The position numbers and the translations under genes were made by a program. The notes under the pieces are model-generated. The model worked only from the letters and a program-made list of their open reading frames with translations, was not told where the DNA came from and made no database searches. A stretch of DNA of 7,361 nucleotides from Treponema sp. (GTDB lineage Bacteria > Spirochaetota > Spirochaetia > Treponematales > Breznakiellaceae): NCBI GenBank assembly GCA_031278025.1, contig JAITLF010000244.1, positions 1 to 7,361 of the forward strand, given 5' to 3'. Of this stretch, positions 1-6,959 are shown piece by piece (the first letter of the stretch is position 1; each line of letters opens with the position of its first letter).

Positions 1-756
1 CTGTGGACGATAGAAACAATCAGGGAAGTCATACAACGGCTGTTTCAGGTTACTATGCCCGGCGTGTCGGTATGGAGAACGCTGAAGGCATTAGGGTTAT
101 CGGCGCAACGGCCCCGCCATGTGGCATATCAACAAAATGAGGAAGCGGCAAAGAAGTTTTTGAAGAAAGAATATCCTGAGATAAAGAAAGAAGCCAAAAA
201 GCGCGGTGCGACGGTGTATTGGGGGGATGAATCTGCGATACGTTCGGATTATCACGGCGAGACGACGTGGGCGCCTAAAGGAAAAACACCGGTAATAAAG
301 ACGAGCGGAGCACGGTTGTCGGCTATTAGCAGCAAGGGACACATGAGATTTATGGTAACGGACAAGACCTGTACGATACCGGTGTTTATAGATTTTTTGA
401 AACGGTTATTATTCAAACAGGAGAATCCGGTATTTCTGATAGTAGACGGACATCCGGTACACAAGAGCAAAAAGATAAAAGGATATGCGGAAAGCACGGG
501 TGGGAAACTGAAATTATTTTATCTGCCTGGATATTCACCGGAATTAAATCCCGATGAGACGGTATGGTCATATGTGAACCATCATGTGGTAGGAAAAAAG
601 AGGATAAGCGGCCTGGAACAATTCTTGAGAATAGTAAAAGAAGCGTTGTATGCATTAATGCATAGACCATCCATTGTTTCAGCTTTCTTTGGAAAGCCGT
701 CATTACAATATATATCATTTAATCGGATAGGCCAGCTGAAATTTTTAAGGGAGTGA
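1..756 (+). CDS. IS630-family transposase, 5' end outside the window
   Basis: This is the C-terminal 251 residues of a DDE transposase that cuts and joins DNA at the ends of an insertion sequence. The frame is open from base 1, so the ATG at 55 is an internal methionine and not the start. Residues 1-38 of the visible part hold the second helix-turn-helix segment (WTIETIREVIQRL, then SVWRTLKALGLSAQRP), typical of IS630. The catalytic triad is visible: D76 in YWGDES, D149 in FLIVDGHPVH and E186 in SPELNPDETVW. The last is the classic IS630 signature. Family members are usually about 330-350 residues, so roughly 90 are missing. The reading frame has no stops or shifts in the visible part and the catalytic core is intact, so the enzyme may be active. 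The DNA is AT-richer than the metabolic genes downstream. I could not define a terminal inverted repeat or the flanking TA, so the right end of the element is unplaced. Confidence 0.93.
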   Translation: MWTIETIREVIQRLFQVTMPGVSVWRTLKALGLSAQRPRHVAYQQNEEAAKKFLKKEYPEIKKEAKKRGATVYWGDESAIRSDYHGETTWAPKGKTPVIKTSGARLSAISSKGHMRFMVTDKTCTIPVFIDFLKRLLFKQENPVFLIVDGHPVHKSKKIKGYAESTGGKLKLFYLPGYSPELNPDETVWSYVNHHVVGKKRISGLEQFLRIVKEALYALMHRPSIVSAFFGKPSLQYISFNRIGQLKFLRE

Positions 757-781
757 CAATTTTTTGATAGTTATCTACATT
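753..781 (+). promoter_or_regulatory. possible promoter for the broken small gene
   Basis: GTGACA (753-758, five of six matches to the -35 consensus) is followed by a 17-nt spacer and TACATT (776-781, four of six matches to the -10). It overlaps the transposase stop codon and would start transcription near 788, a few bases before the GAGAGGG ribosome-binding site and the ATG at 801. The match is modest and is called from position and spacing only. Confidence 0.35.
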
Positions 782-800
782 AGAAAAGCACGAGAGGGTT

Positions 801-1055
801 ATGATAGATCAACCAAAAGATAGAAATATGACCCTTAGAATAACGGCACAGTTAAGACAAGAAACAGACGCTTTGAGAGAAGTATATTTCCCTGAAATTT
901 AAATAAATTCTTTTTTGGCTTATTTGGCAAGAATAGGTTTAGAAGAGGAAAAATTAAGAATTGAGGAAGATAAATTGCGAAAAGAGTCCAGATTGAAAAA
1001 TGCCGCAAGAGTTGAAACTTTCAATTTAGCCAATACTGACAAAGTAAGCGAATAA
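801..1055 (+). pseudogene. small ribbon-helix-helix-like protein interrupted by a nonsense codon
   Basis: An ATG at 801, preceded by GAGAGGG, opens a frame that reads MIDQPKDRNMTLRITAQ and on to FPEI, then meets TAA at 900-902. The same frame continues without a shift (INSFLAYLARIGLEEEK, and so on) to a second TAA at 1053-1055. Reading through gives 84 codons. The pattern TLRITAQLRQETDALRE followed by SFLAYLARIGLEEE is what I expect of a short Arc/MetJ-like ribbon-helix-helix DNA-binding protein of the kind carried on plasmids and mobile islands, with a charged C-terminal tail (KLRIEEDKLRKESRLK). Because the protein pattern resumes directly after the stop, I read this as one gene with a point nonsense mutation, not two genes. 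A sequencing error or stop readthrough would give the same picture. Partner and target are unknown. It is AT-rich like the adjacent transposase. Confidence 0.6.
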
Positions 1056-1280
1056 TGGTTCCCACCTTATAGTTCCCGCCTTTGTGATTGGGTAATCTCT
1101 CAGTCCCCATCTTTGAGTTTTTTCAATAAATCATTATTCTGTATAGGCTTATTGGGATTTTAGGCCGTCCGTGCAATTCCTATTTTCCATGCCCCCCACA
1201 ACCGGCGAAGGCGGAACAGGCGGCCTCGGCGGAGGCACTGCCATCGACGGCCACAGCAGCGGCGGCGCCGGCCACTCCAC
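1056..1280. other. gene-free stretch with an abrupt composition change
   Basis: I see no credible gene here. Bases 1056-1170 are AT-rich and have stops in all frames that matter. From about 1180 the DNA becomes very GC-rich, with many GGCGG-type runs, up to the repeat leader. Reading frames cross this part on both strands (Gly/Ser-rich on +, Ala/Gly-rich on -), but they run straight into the tandem repeats and have no convincing start, so I take them as by-products of composition. Confidence 0.5.
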
Positions 1281-1309
1281 CTCCGGGGCCTGCGGAGGCC
1301 GGTCTTGTG
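1281..1309 (+). repeat. conserved leader of repeat array 1
   Basis: A 22-nt segment beginning CTCCGGGGCC is identical to bases 6931-6952, and over the 30 bases to the first G of the array only two differ. In both places the 21-bp array starts directly after it. The leader contains a small inverted repeat, GGCCT then GCGG then AGGCC. It appears to be a fixed 5' component of this repeat family. Confidence 0.75.
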
Positions 1310-1495
1310 GTTCCGGACCCAGGTCCGACAGTTCCGGACCCAGGTCCGAAAGTTCCGGACCCAGGTCCGAAAGTTCCGGACCCAGGTCCGAAAGTTCCGG
1401 ACCTGGGTCTAGAGGTTCCAGACCTCATTTCTTGAAGTTCCAGACCTGGGTCTAGAAGTTCCAGACCTGGGTCTAGAGGTTCCAGACCTGGGTAC
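1310..1495 (+). repeat. 21-bp palindromic tandem array 1, eight units and a partial ninth
   Basis: Each unit is a GTTCC linker, a 12-bp dyad and four more bases. Units start at 1310, 1331, 1352, 1373, 1394, 1415, 1437, 1458 and 1479. Units 1-4 carry GGACCCAGGTCC. Unit 5 is a hybrid, GGACCTGGGTCT. Units 7 and 8 (and 9 in part) carry AGACCTGGGTCT. Unit 6 (1415-1436) is 22 nt long and its dyad is replaced by AGACCTCATTTCTT; exactly the same unit is found in array 2. The period equals seven codons, so reading frames stay open through the array on both strands, which is a trap for gene callers. There are no unique spacers, so it is not a CRISPR. Function is unknown. Confidence 0.93.
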
Positions 1496-1499
1496 GCTG

Positions 1500-1536
1500 C
1501 CCGCACCACGCGGGGCGGAGCCCCGCGAGGTGCGGG
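1500..1536. other. strong 37-nt GC-rich hairpin downstream of array 1
   Basis: CCCGCACC (1500-1507) pairs with GGTGCGGG (1529-1536), and CGCGGGGC (1509-1516) pairs with GCCCCGCG (1520-1527). The only flaws are one A-A mismatch between the two arm segments and the GGA loop (1517-1519). That is 16 base pairs, nearly all G-C. No T-run follows on the + strand, so it is not a standard terminator in that direction. It could end or stabilise a transcript of the array, insulate guaD, or be a separate palindromic element. Confidence 0.8.
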
Positions 1537-1594
1537 AGCGCCGCCCGGCGGAAATCCCTTGCAATGGCCGTCAATATAACGTAAACATACCGGT

Positions 1595-2902
1595 ATGGGC
1601 GAAACTTTTATCATTCGTGGCGACATCTGCCACAGTCGAAACCTCTCCTGCCTGGAAACTCTTAAAGACGGCTATCTTGTCTGCCGGGAAGGAAAATCTG
1701 CGGGGGCGTTCCCCCGGCTTCCCGAAGAATACCGTTCCCTGCCTTTGGCAGACTACGGCGGCAAACTCGTCATACCGGGACTGACGGACCTCCACCTGCA
1801 TGCACCTCAGTTCAGCTTCCGGGCCTTGGGTATGGACCTGGAACTTCTGGACTGGCTTGAAACCCGTGCTTTTCCGGAGGAAGCCCGGTACGCGGATCTT
1901 GAATACGCCCGGCGCGCCTACGGTCTTTTGACGGAACATGTAAGGCGCGGGCCGAGTACCCGGCTCGTGTTCTTTGGCACCCTTCATACGCCGGCTTCCC
2001 TCCTGCTTATGGACATGCTGGAAGAATCGGGGCTGGTGTGTCTTGCCGGCAAGGTGAACATGGACAGGAACAGTCCCGATTACCTCCGGGAAGCCAGTGC
2101 GGAGGCTTCTCTGGCGGCTACACGGGAATGGCTTGCGGCCTGCGGGAGGTACAAAAACGTGGGGCCTATCCTTACCCCCCGGTTTGTTCCCTCGTGCGGC
2201 GACGCGCTTATGAAGGGTCTTTCGGAGATTCAGAAAGAATACGCCCTGCCTCTGCAGTCCCACCTTTCGGAAAACCGTGCGGAGATACGCTGGGTCCGGG
2301 AACTCTGTTCCGGCGCGGGCAGTTATGCGGGGGCCTACGCCCGGTGGGGGCTTTTCGGCGGCGGGGTCCCGACCGTCATGGCCCACTGCGTCTGGCCGGA
2401 GGATCGGGAGACGGGCCTTTTGGCGGAACAGGGCGTGTTTGTCGCCCACTGCCCTCAATCCAACACCAACCTGGCGTCGGGGATAGCCCCGGTACGGCGT
2501 TTCCTGGAGCGGGGCATCCCCGTCGGGCTGGGGAGCGATGTGGCGGGCGGGGTCCACACGTCCATTTTCCGGGCCATGGCCGATGCCATACAGGTTTCCA
2601 AGCTCCGCCGGGTCCTGGCGGCGGAAGACGATGCGCCCCTCACCCTGGAGGAAGCCTTCTACCTGGGAACCGCCGGGGGCGGCGCGTTTTTCGGGAAAAC
2701 CGGTCCGGCGGGAGCGGCGGGGTCTTTCGCGCCGGGCCGCGACTTTGACGCCCTGGTCATAGATGACGCAAACCTTGCCGCCCCTTTCGAGCTTTCGATC
2801 CGCGAGCGGCTGGAACGGGTGGTTTATCTGTCTGACGACCGGAATATTGCCGCCAAGTATGTGCGGGGCAGATCCTTGTTCCAAAAGCCTGCTGCCGCCT
2901 AA
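1595..2902 (+). CDS. guaD: guanine deaminase (guanine aminohydrolase)
   Basis: The enzyme hydrolyses guanine to xanthine and ammonia in the cytoplasm (EC 3.5.4.3), feeding purine breakdown or salvage. The 435-residue product has the usual length and the metal-dependent amidohydrolase layout: an N-terminal beta-sandwich part, then a TIM barrel. Metal-site motifs are visible: PGLTDLHLHAPQ (H67, H69), QSHLSEN (H223, E226), VMAHCVW (H264) and GLGSDVAGG (D315). The guanine-deaminase substrate signatures RFVPSC (196-201) and AHCPQSNTNLASG (284-296) separate it from atrazine-type or cytosine deaminases. The ATG at 1595 is the only option, because TAA at 1577-1579 closes the frame upstream. No clear Shine-Dalgarno sequence precedes it; TATAAC at 1575-1580 could be a -10 giving a very short leader, but this is weak. 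It converges on adenine deaminase with 66 bp between them, in which I see no clear terminator. A long frame on the opposite strand is a codon-bias shadow. Confidence 0.95.
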   Translation: MGETFIIRGDICHSRNLSCLETLKDGYLVCREGKSAGAFPRLPEEYRSLPLADYGGKLVIPGLTDLHLHAPQFSFRALGMDLELLDWLETRAFPEEARYADLEYARRAYGLLTEHVRRGPSTRLVFFGTLHTPASLLLMDMLEESGLVCLAGKVNMDRNSPDYLREASAEASLAATREWLAACGRYKNVGPILTPRFVPSCGDALMKGLSEIQKEYALPLQSHLSENRAEIRWVRELCSGAGSYAGAYARWGLFGGGVPTVMAHCVWPEDRETGLLAEQGVFVAHCPQSNTNLASGIAPVRRFLERGIPVGLGSDVAGGVHTSIFRAMADAIQVSKLRRVLAAEDDAPLTLEEAFYLGTAGGGAFFGKTGPAGAAGSFAPGRDFDALVIDDANLAAPFELSIRERLERVVYLSDDRNIAAKYVRGRSLFQKPAAA

Positions 2903-2968
2903 GGAACGGTACAGAAATAACTTGCCGGCATTTTATGTATGCACAGTCCCTAAGGATCCAAACGGGTT

Positions 2969-4723
2969 CTAAACCTCTATCGGGATAAACGAAAACCGCC
3001 CCACGTCAAACAATCCCATGTCGGTGATTTTGAGGTCGGGGATTACCGGCAGCGACATGAAGCAGAGGCTCATCACGGGTTCCAGATCAGGGTTTACGCC
3101 CAATTCCCGAAAGGCCGCCTCGTGAATGGCGTTTAACTTTTTATTCACCCATTCGCCGCTTCTGTCGCTCATAAGGCCGCCCAGGGGCAGGGGCATACGC
3201 TCCAGTACACGGCCTCCGCTGACTACGGTTACGCCGCCGTTCTGTTCCAGCAGCTGTTCTACCGCAAAGGCAATTTCGCGGTCGCTGACGCCGACGGCAA
3301 TAATGTTATGGGAATCGTGAGCTATGGACTGGGCAATGGCGCCCCGCCGTATCCCGTAGCCTCTGATAAGGCCCAGGGCCACGCTGCCCGTGTTTTGATG
3401 CCGTTCCACCACGGCTATCTTCGCGATGTCCGCATCCGGATCATGGACAAAACAGCCCGAAGCGTCCCGCTTAACGCGGGCCTTCCCTTTGCCGGTAACG
3501 ACCGTACCGGGACGGATGTCTATCACGTAGACTTCGCTGCCCGCAAGACGGAGGGCGAGTTTTTCCGCCGAAAAATCCTTGACATGAAAACTGCTCCGCA
3601 CCGCCGCTCCGTCGTGGCATCTCACCGGGAGCAGGTACTTCCCACCCGCCGCCGCTTCTTTCCCCTCGATAAAAACCCGGCTTACCCGGAAGTCTTTAAG
3701 GTCCTCCACCACGGTCAAATCCGCCCTGAGTCCGGGGGCTATGCCGCCCCGGTCATACAGCCGGTAACACTCCGCGGCATTAAGGGTAGCCATCTGAATG
3801 GCCGTCATGGGATCTACGCCTTCTTCAACGCAGATTCTCAGGTGATCGTCCAAATGCCCTTTTTCTAAAATGGTTTTGGGCTGCCGGTCATCGGAACAGA
3901 GTACACAAAAACGGCTGTTTCCGGCGGTAACTCCCTTGAGGAGGTTGCGGAGATCATGGCAGGCGGAACCCTGGCGGAGCAGCACGTACATACCCCGTGA
4001 AATACGCCGGTGCATTTCCTCAACCGTTGCACATTCATGATCGGTGTGGATCCGGGCCGCGGAATAGGCGTTAAGCTCCTTCCCCCGGACATTGGGACTG
4101 TGTCCGTCTATGATTTTCCCCGCATTTTTTGCCAGCATCAGCTTGTCCAGCGCCGCGCCTGAACCGCTGATCACGGCGGGATAGTCCATGAATTCCCCCA
4201 TGCCCAAAATACGGCTGTCCGCCAGGGGCGTTTCCAGGGCCCCGGCATCCAGCACCGCCCCGGCATGTTCAAAAGCCGTAGAAGGCACGCAGGAAGGAAG
4301 CATCATCTTGATGTCCAGCATCGTTTCTTCCGATGCCGCGAGCATGTACTCAAGCCCCGCAAGACCGCAGACGTTGACGATTTCATGGGGGTCCGCGATG
4401 ATGGTGGAAGTTCCGTGGGGAACCAACAGCCGCCCCAGCTCCACGGGGCTTACAAAAGAAGATTCGATATGAATATGGCTGTCTATGAAACCGGGAAGTA
4501 CAAAACCGCCGCGGGCGTCTACCTCGACCGCGCCCTCGTACCTGCCAACCCCGGCGATAACCCCCCCCGAAACAGCCACATCGCCTTCGATGCAGCGGCC
4601 CTGGTATACATCGGCCACGCGGCCATTGCGTATCACCAAATCCGCCGGGATTCTTCCCGCCGCCGTGTCGATCAGCCTTTTCAACTCTTCGGTTTTGCTA
4701 ATTTCCATGTTACTAACTTCCAT
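2969..4723 (-). CDS. ade: adenine deaminase (Ade type)
   Basis: It hydrolyses adenine to hypoxanthine and ammonia in the cytoplasm (EC 3.5.4.2), allowing adenine to enter the hypoxanthine/guanine pool or be degraded. The 584-residue product is full length for the bacterial Ade family. Motifs in order: PADLVIRNGRVADVYQG (26-42), the metal site LPGFIDSHIHIESS (H83, H85), IIADPHEIVNVCG (108-120), GMGEFMDYP (174-182), IDGHSPNVRG (205-214), HTDHE (226-230) and CSDDR (276-280). The family's C-terminal domain is complete, with AHDSHNIIAVGVSD, PLPLGGLMSD and FMSLPVIPDLKITD near the end. Two starts are possible. The ATG at 4723 has AAGGA only 2 nt upstream. Met6 at 4708 has GGAAG 8 nt upstream and gives MEISKTEELKRL, closer to relatives. 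The start region is part of a tandem duplication. I see no purine-riboswitch fold upstream. It is divergent from the chemoreceptor gene and convergent with guaD. Confidence 0.96.
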   Translation of the reverse strand: MEVSNMEISKTEELKRLIDTAAGRIPADLVIRNGRVADVYQGRCIEGDVAVSGGVIAGVGRYEGAVEVDARGGFVLPGFIDSHIHIESSFVSPVELGRLLVPHGTSTIIADPHEIVNVCGLAGLEYMLAASEETMLDIKMMLPSCVPSTAFEHAGAVLDAGALETPLADSRILGMGEFMDYPAVISGSGAALDKLMLAKNAGKIIDGHSPNVRGKELNAYSAARIHTDHECATVEEMHRRISRGMYVLLRQGSACHDLRNLLKGVTAGNSRFCVLCSDDRQPKTILEKGHLDDHLRICVEEGVDPMTAIQMATLNAAECYRLYDRGGIAPGLRADLTVVEDLKDFRVSRVFIEGKEAAAGGKYLLPVRCHDGAAVRSSFHVKDFSAEKLALRLAGSEVYVIDIRPGTVVTGKGKARVKRDASGCFVHDPDADIAKIAVVERHQNTGSVALGLIRGYGIRRGAIAQSIAHDSHNIIAVGVSDREIAFAVEQLLEQNGGVTVVSGGRVLERMPLPLGGLMSDRSGEWVNKKLNAIHEAAFRELGVNPDLEPVMSLCFMSLPVIPDLKITDMGLFDVGRFSFIPIEV

Positions 4724-4800
4724 TTTCCTTACTTCCCTATTTCCTCGTTACTAACTTCCATTTTCCTTACTTCCATTTTCCTTACTTCCCTATTTCCTCC
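4710..4800 (-). repeat. purine-rich tandem repeat duplicating the ade ribosome-binding/start region
   Basis: Bases 4710-4747 (38 nt) are repeated at 4748-4800, where a 15-nt segment (4755-4769) is itself duplicated (4770-4784). On the gene strand each copy reads as Shine-Dalgarno-like AAGGA followed by ATGGAAGT. One copy gives a complete small frame, 4776 down to 4729, encoding MEVRKMEVSNEEIGK and a stop. That stop is 5 nt before the ATG at 4723. The gene itself begins MEVSNMEISK, plainly the same sequence as the MEVSNEEIGK of the small frame. GGAGG (4796-4800 on the + strand as CCTCC) heads the whole block. This may be simple slippage, but it leaves several competing initiation sites and a possible coupled leader peptide. 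Confidence 0.85.
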
Positions 4801-4881
4801 GGGGGCGCTGCCCGGTCCCTGGCGGGCCTCTCCCTGCTCTCCGCGGCATCTGTCCCGGCGCGGTGCATCGCATTTTTACGG

Positions 4882-4909
4882 TTGTTAAAGATTACATAAC
4901 GGTTATAAT
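4882..4909 (+). promoter_or_regulatory. sigma-70-like promoter of the chemoreceptor gene
   Basis: TTGTTA (4882-4887, four of six -35 matches), a 16-nt spacer and a perfect TATAAT (4904-4909) lie 36 bp upstream of the start codon. Transcription should begin around 4915-4917. A good ribosome-binding site, AAGGA (4936-4940), sits 5 nt before the ATG. Confidence 0.65.
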
Positions 4910-4930
4910 GACATCCAGATCATAATAACC
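4901..4930. promoter_or_regulatory. long dyad overlapping the -10 and start of transcription, candidate operator
   Basis: GGTTATAATGA (4901-4911) and TCATAATAACC (4920-4930) are inverted copies matching at 10 of 11 positions around an 8-nt centre. A second, shorter perfect inverted repeat, ATAAC-G-GTTAT (4896-4906), abuts it. Placement over the -10 box and start point is what a repressor site would look like. It could instead form a hairpin at the 5' end of the mRNA. No regulator gene lies in the window. Confidence 0.5.
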
Positions 4931-4945
4931 GAAAGAAGGAAGCGT

Positions 4946-6793
4946 ATGTTAAGAAATATATCTATAGCCGCGCGGATGATTATTATCATTGGTGTTTTGG
5001 TGTTTTCGATAATCGGCCTGGTGGTTACGGTTTATTTTACCGCCGAAAGCGTTAAGGAAGCGGGCATCACCGATGCCGAGGACGTGATGCTTGAAGGGGA
5101 GAAGCAGAAAATCAAGCTGGGTACGCAAACAATGGCGGTCGCCCTGGGCAAAGCCTTAGCCGGGGTAGCGGACCGGCAGGAACAGCATGACATTATCAGC
5201 GCCTACATCAAGGATTACCGGTTTGAGGACGATAAATCCGGGTATTACTACACCTACATCGGCACGGTGATCTTCATGCACCCTACCCTGCCCCAGCGCG
5301 AAGGGGAAGATTTGGGACAGACCGCCGACGTTAACGGGGTCTACTATGTGCGGGACCTCTATGAGAACGCCAAAAAAGGCGGCGGTTTCGTTTCCTTTGT
5401 CTTTCCCAAGCCGCCGTCTATGGACAACGCCCCCAAAGTGGCGTATGTGGAGTACATTCCCGGCACCGATATTTGGATTTCCACGGGCATTTATATTGAT
5501 ACCATCAATATCCATAAGGCAGAGGTGGAACAACTCCTGGCCGCTTTCGTGAACACCCGTATGCTCGTCATCCTCTGCTGCGTGCTTGGGCTGGCGGCGG
5601 TGATTCTTGCCCCCCTCTGCGTGGTAACCTTTCGATCCATAACGCAGCCCCTGCACGAAACGGTGCTGATGGCGGAACAGCTTGCGGCAGGGGACCTTTC
5701 GGCGAAACTCACCGTAACCGGCAAAGACGAGATGACGCTGCTGCAAAATTCCTTCGTCCGGATGACCGGGAACCTGCGGAACCTGGTGGAAAACATCATC
5801 CGCTCCTTTGAGGCCATGCAGTCCAACGACGCCGAACTTAACCGGGTGATTGCCGACACCTCCCTGGCGGCGCGGGAAATAAGCGGGTCCGTCAACAACC
5901 TGGAGACCCTGGGCGAGCGGATTAGGGAGGAAACCGGGCAGGTAAATCAGGACATTGCCAATATTGACCGGGAACTTGTCGCCCTGGGCGGCATCATTCG
6001 TGATCAGCAGTCTCAACTGGGCATTTCATCCTTGTCCATCAAAGAGATGACCGGGAATATCACGGCCATTGAAAAGCGAATCCTAACCCTGGGGGACAAC
6101 CTGAATCGCCTGCTGAATAGTTCCAGCGCGGAACACGGCCATATCGCCAAATCCACCGAGACGATCCGGCTGGTAGAGGCCGATTCGGGCGCCCTGCTGG
6201 AGATGAACAAGGTTATCGCGGCGGTGGCGGCCCAGACCAATCTTTTGGCGATGAACGCCGCCATTGAAGCCGCCCACGCGGGGGATGCGGGCCGGGGCTT
6301 TGCGGTGGTGGCGGATGAAATACGCAAACTTTCGGAGACCACGGCGGAACAGGCGAAGAATTCGAACCAGACCCTAACGGCGATACGGAACCGGATAGCC
6401 GACATTGCCCTGATAGGGCAGCGTATTGAGCGGTCGTTTGGGGAGACCAGCGCCATAGTCCACGAGATCGATGCCCTGGTCGACGAGATTAGCAAGTCGA
6501 TAGAGGAACAGGCCAAAGGCTCCGAGTTAATTATGGAAAGCCTGCAGCAGATAAACGGAATAACCGAACAGGTACAATCCGGGGCGGCAACGATAAAGGC
6601 AGAATCCGATCAGTCCATACGCGCCACGGAAAAGCTGGCGGACATGGGATCCTCCACGCGGCAAGAGATCGCCGGCATAGTCTCCCAGGTAAGCCAGGTA
6701 TCGAAGTCCGCCCAGATTGCCCACACAACGGTGGATCAAAACACCGAGGGGCTTAACGCCCTTTACGGCGCGATCACCCAGTTTAAGATGTAA
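4946..6793 (+). CDS. methyl-accepting chemotaxis protein with single-Cache sensor
   Basis: This inner-membrane chemoreceptor passes ligand signals to the CheA/CheW array and so to the flagella. The 615 residues show: first membrane helix at about 11-30; an extracytoplasmic sCache_2-like sensor at about 35-190, with [17 protein letters not shown] (100-116), [10 protein letters not shown] (147-156) and [16 protein letters not shown] (170-185); second membrane helix at about 206-228; HAMP at about 230-284 ([21 protein letters not shown]); then a long coiled-coil signalling domain. The conserved tip is [20 protein letters not shown] through [16 protein letters not shown] (424-464). There is no C-terminal pentapeptide tether for CheR. 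Known sCache_2 receptors often bind small carboxylates, but the ligand here cannot be read from sequence. The start is fixed by AAGGA 5 nt upstream. It has its own promoter and is divergent from ade; a role in purine sensing would be speculation. Confidence 0.95.
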   Translation: MLRNISIAARMIIIIGVLVFSIIGLVVTVYFTAESVKEAGITDAEDVMLEGEKQKIKLGTQTMAVALGKALAGVADRQEQHDIISAYIKDYRFEDDKSGYYYTYIGTVIFMHPTLPQREGEDLGQTADVNGVYYVRDLYENAKKGGGFVSFVFPKPPSMDNAPKVAYVEYIPGTDIWISTGIYIDTINIHKAEVEQLLAAFVNTRMLVILCCVLGLAAVILAPLCVVTFRSITQPLHETVLMAEQLAAGDLSAKLTVTGKDEMTLLQNSFVRMTGNLRNLVENIIRSFEAMQSNDAELNRVIADTSLAAREISGSVNNLETLGERIREETGQVNQDIANIDRELVALGGIIRDQQSQLGISSLSIKEMTGNITAIEKRILTLGDNLNRLLNSSSAEHGHIAKSTETIRLVEADSGALLEMNKVIAAVAAQTNLLAMNAAIEAAHAGDAGRGFAVVADEIRKLSETTAEQAKNSNQTLTAIRNRIADIALIGQRIERSFGETSAIVHEIDALVDEISKSIEEQAKGSELIMESLQQINGITEQVQSGAATIKAESDQSIRATEKLADMGSSTRQEIAGIVSQVSQVSKSAQIAHTTVDQNTEGLNALYGAITQFKM

Positions 6794-6802
6794 GCAACAA
6801 TC

Positions 6803-6832
6803 CCCCCGCACCCCGGCGGGGGCGCCGCCCCC
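6803..6832 (+). terminator. overlapping alternative hairpins just after the chemoreceptor stop
   Basis: CCCCCGC (6803-6809) can pair with GCGGGGG (6816-6822). GGGGGC (6818-6823) can instead pair with GCCCCC (6827-6832). The two stems share the G-run and exclude each other. They begin 10 nt after the stop codon, where a terminator is expected, but the tail ATTCGTTT is a poor U-tract, so termination is uncertain. Confidence 0.4.
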
Positions 6833-6847
6833 ATTCGTTTCCAGCAC

Positions 6848-6877
6848 CCCCGCCCGCGCCCTTGCGGAGCGGGGTTT
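6848..6877 (+). terminator. GC-rich hairpin followed by TTT, possible terminator
   Basis: CCCCGCCCGC (6848-6857) pairs with GCGG (6864-6867) and GCGGGG (6869-6874) with one bulged A (6868), around a six-base loop. That is ten base pairs. A short TTT follows at 6875-6877. It is a better terminator shape than the hairpins directly after the stop, but the T-run is short. Confidence 0.4.
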
Positions 6878-6895
6878 AGCATGTTGGAAGGCCGG

Positions 6896-6918
6896 CCCAC
6901 GGACCTACGGTCCGCGGG
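6896..6918. other. small palindrome upstream of leader 2
   Basis: CGGACC (6900-6905) and GGTCCG (6909-6914) are perfect inverted arms around TAC, and CCC/GGG outside them also pair across an A-C mismatch. The GGACC/GGTCC arms are the same as those in the dyads of array 1, although this copy stands outside any array. Confidence 0.5.
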
Positions 6919-6930
6919 TTCCGGGGCAAT

Positions 6931-6959
6931 CTCCGGGGCCTGCGGAGGCCGGCCTGGTG
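6931..6959 (+). repeat. conserved leader of repeat array 2
   Basis: This is the second copy of the leader seen at 1281-1309, with 28 of 30 bases the same up to the first G of the array. As in the first copy, the 21-bp units begin immediately at its end, in the same orientation. Confidence 0.75.

Noticed and set aside
1056..1165. Remnant coding sequence on the minus strand (reads like DLLKKLKDGD, then a stop, then EITQSQRRE)
   Set aside because: It is short, interrupted, and not assignable to any family with confidence.
1171..1626. Glycine/serine-rich frame on + (1171-1455) and proline/glycine-rich frame on - (1626-1180) through array 1
   Set aside because: A 21-bp period keeps several frames open at once, both strands look equally protein-like, and neither has a ribosome-binding site or a domain.
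2038..2748. A 236-codon frame on + inside guaD in another frame
   Set aside because: It is an out-of-frame overlap with guaD, rich in Gly/Arg/Pro as expected from shifted GC-rich codons.
1571..2884. A 437-codon frame on the minus strand opposite guaD
   Set aside because: It covers almost exactly the guaD gene, has no recognisable family pattern, and is explained by GC-rich codon use; guaD carries all catalytic motifs.
4801..4945. Purine riboswitch controlling adenine deaminase
   Set aside because: I looked for the conserved purine-aptamer core on the minus strand upstream of ade and did not find its junction motifs.
5156..6016. A 286-codon frame on the minus strand inside the chemoreceptor gene
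   Set aside because: It is an antisense shadow of a gene with a clear Cache, HAMP and signalling-domain structure.
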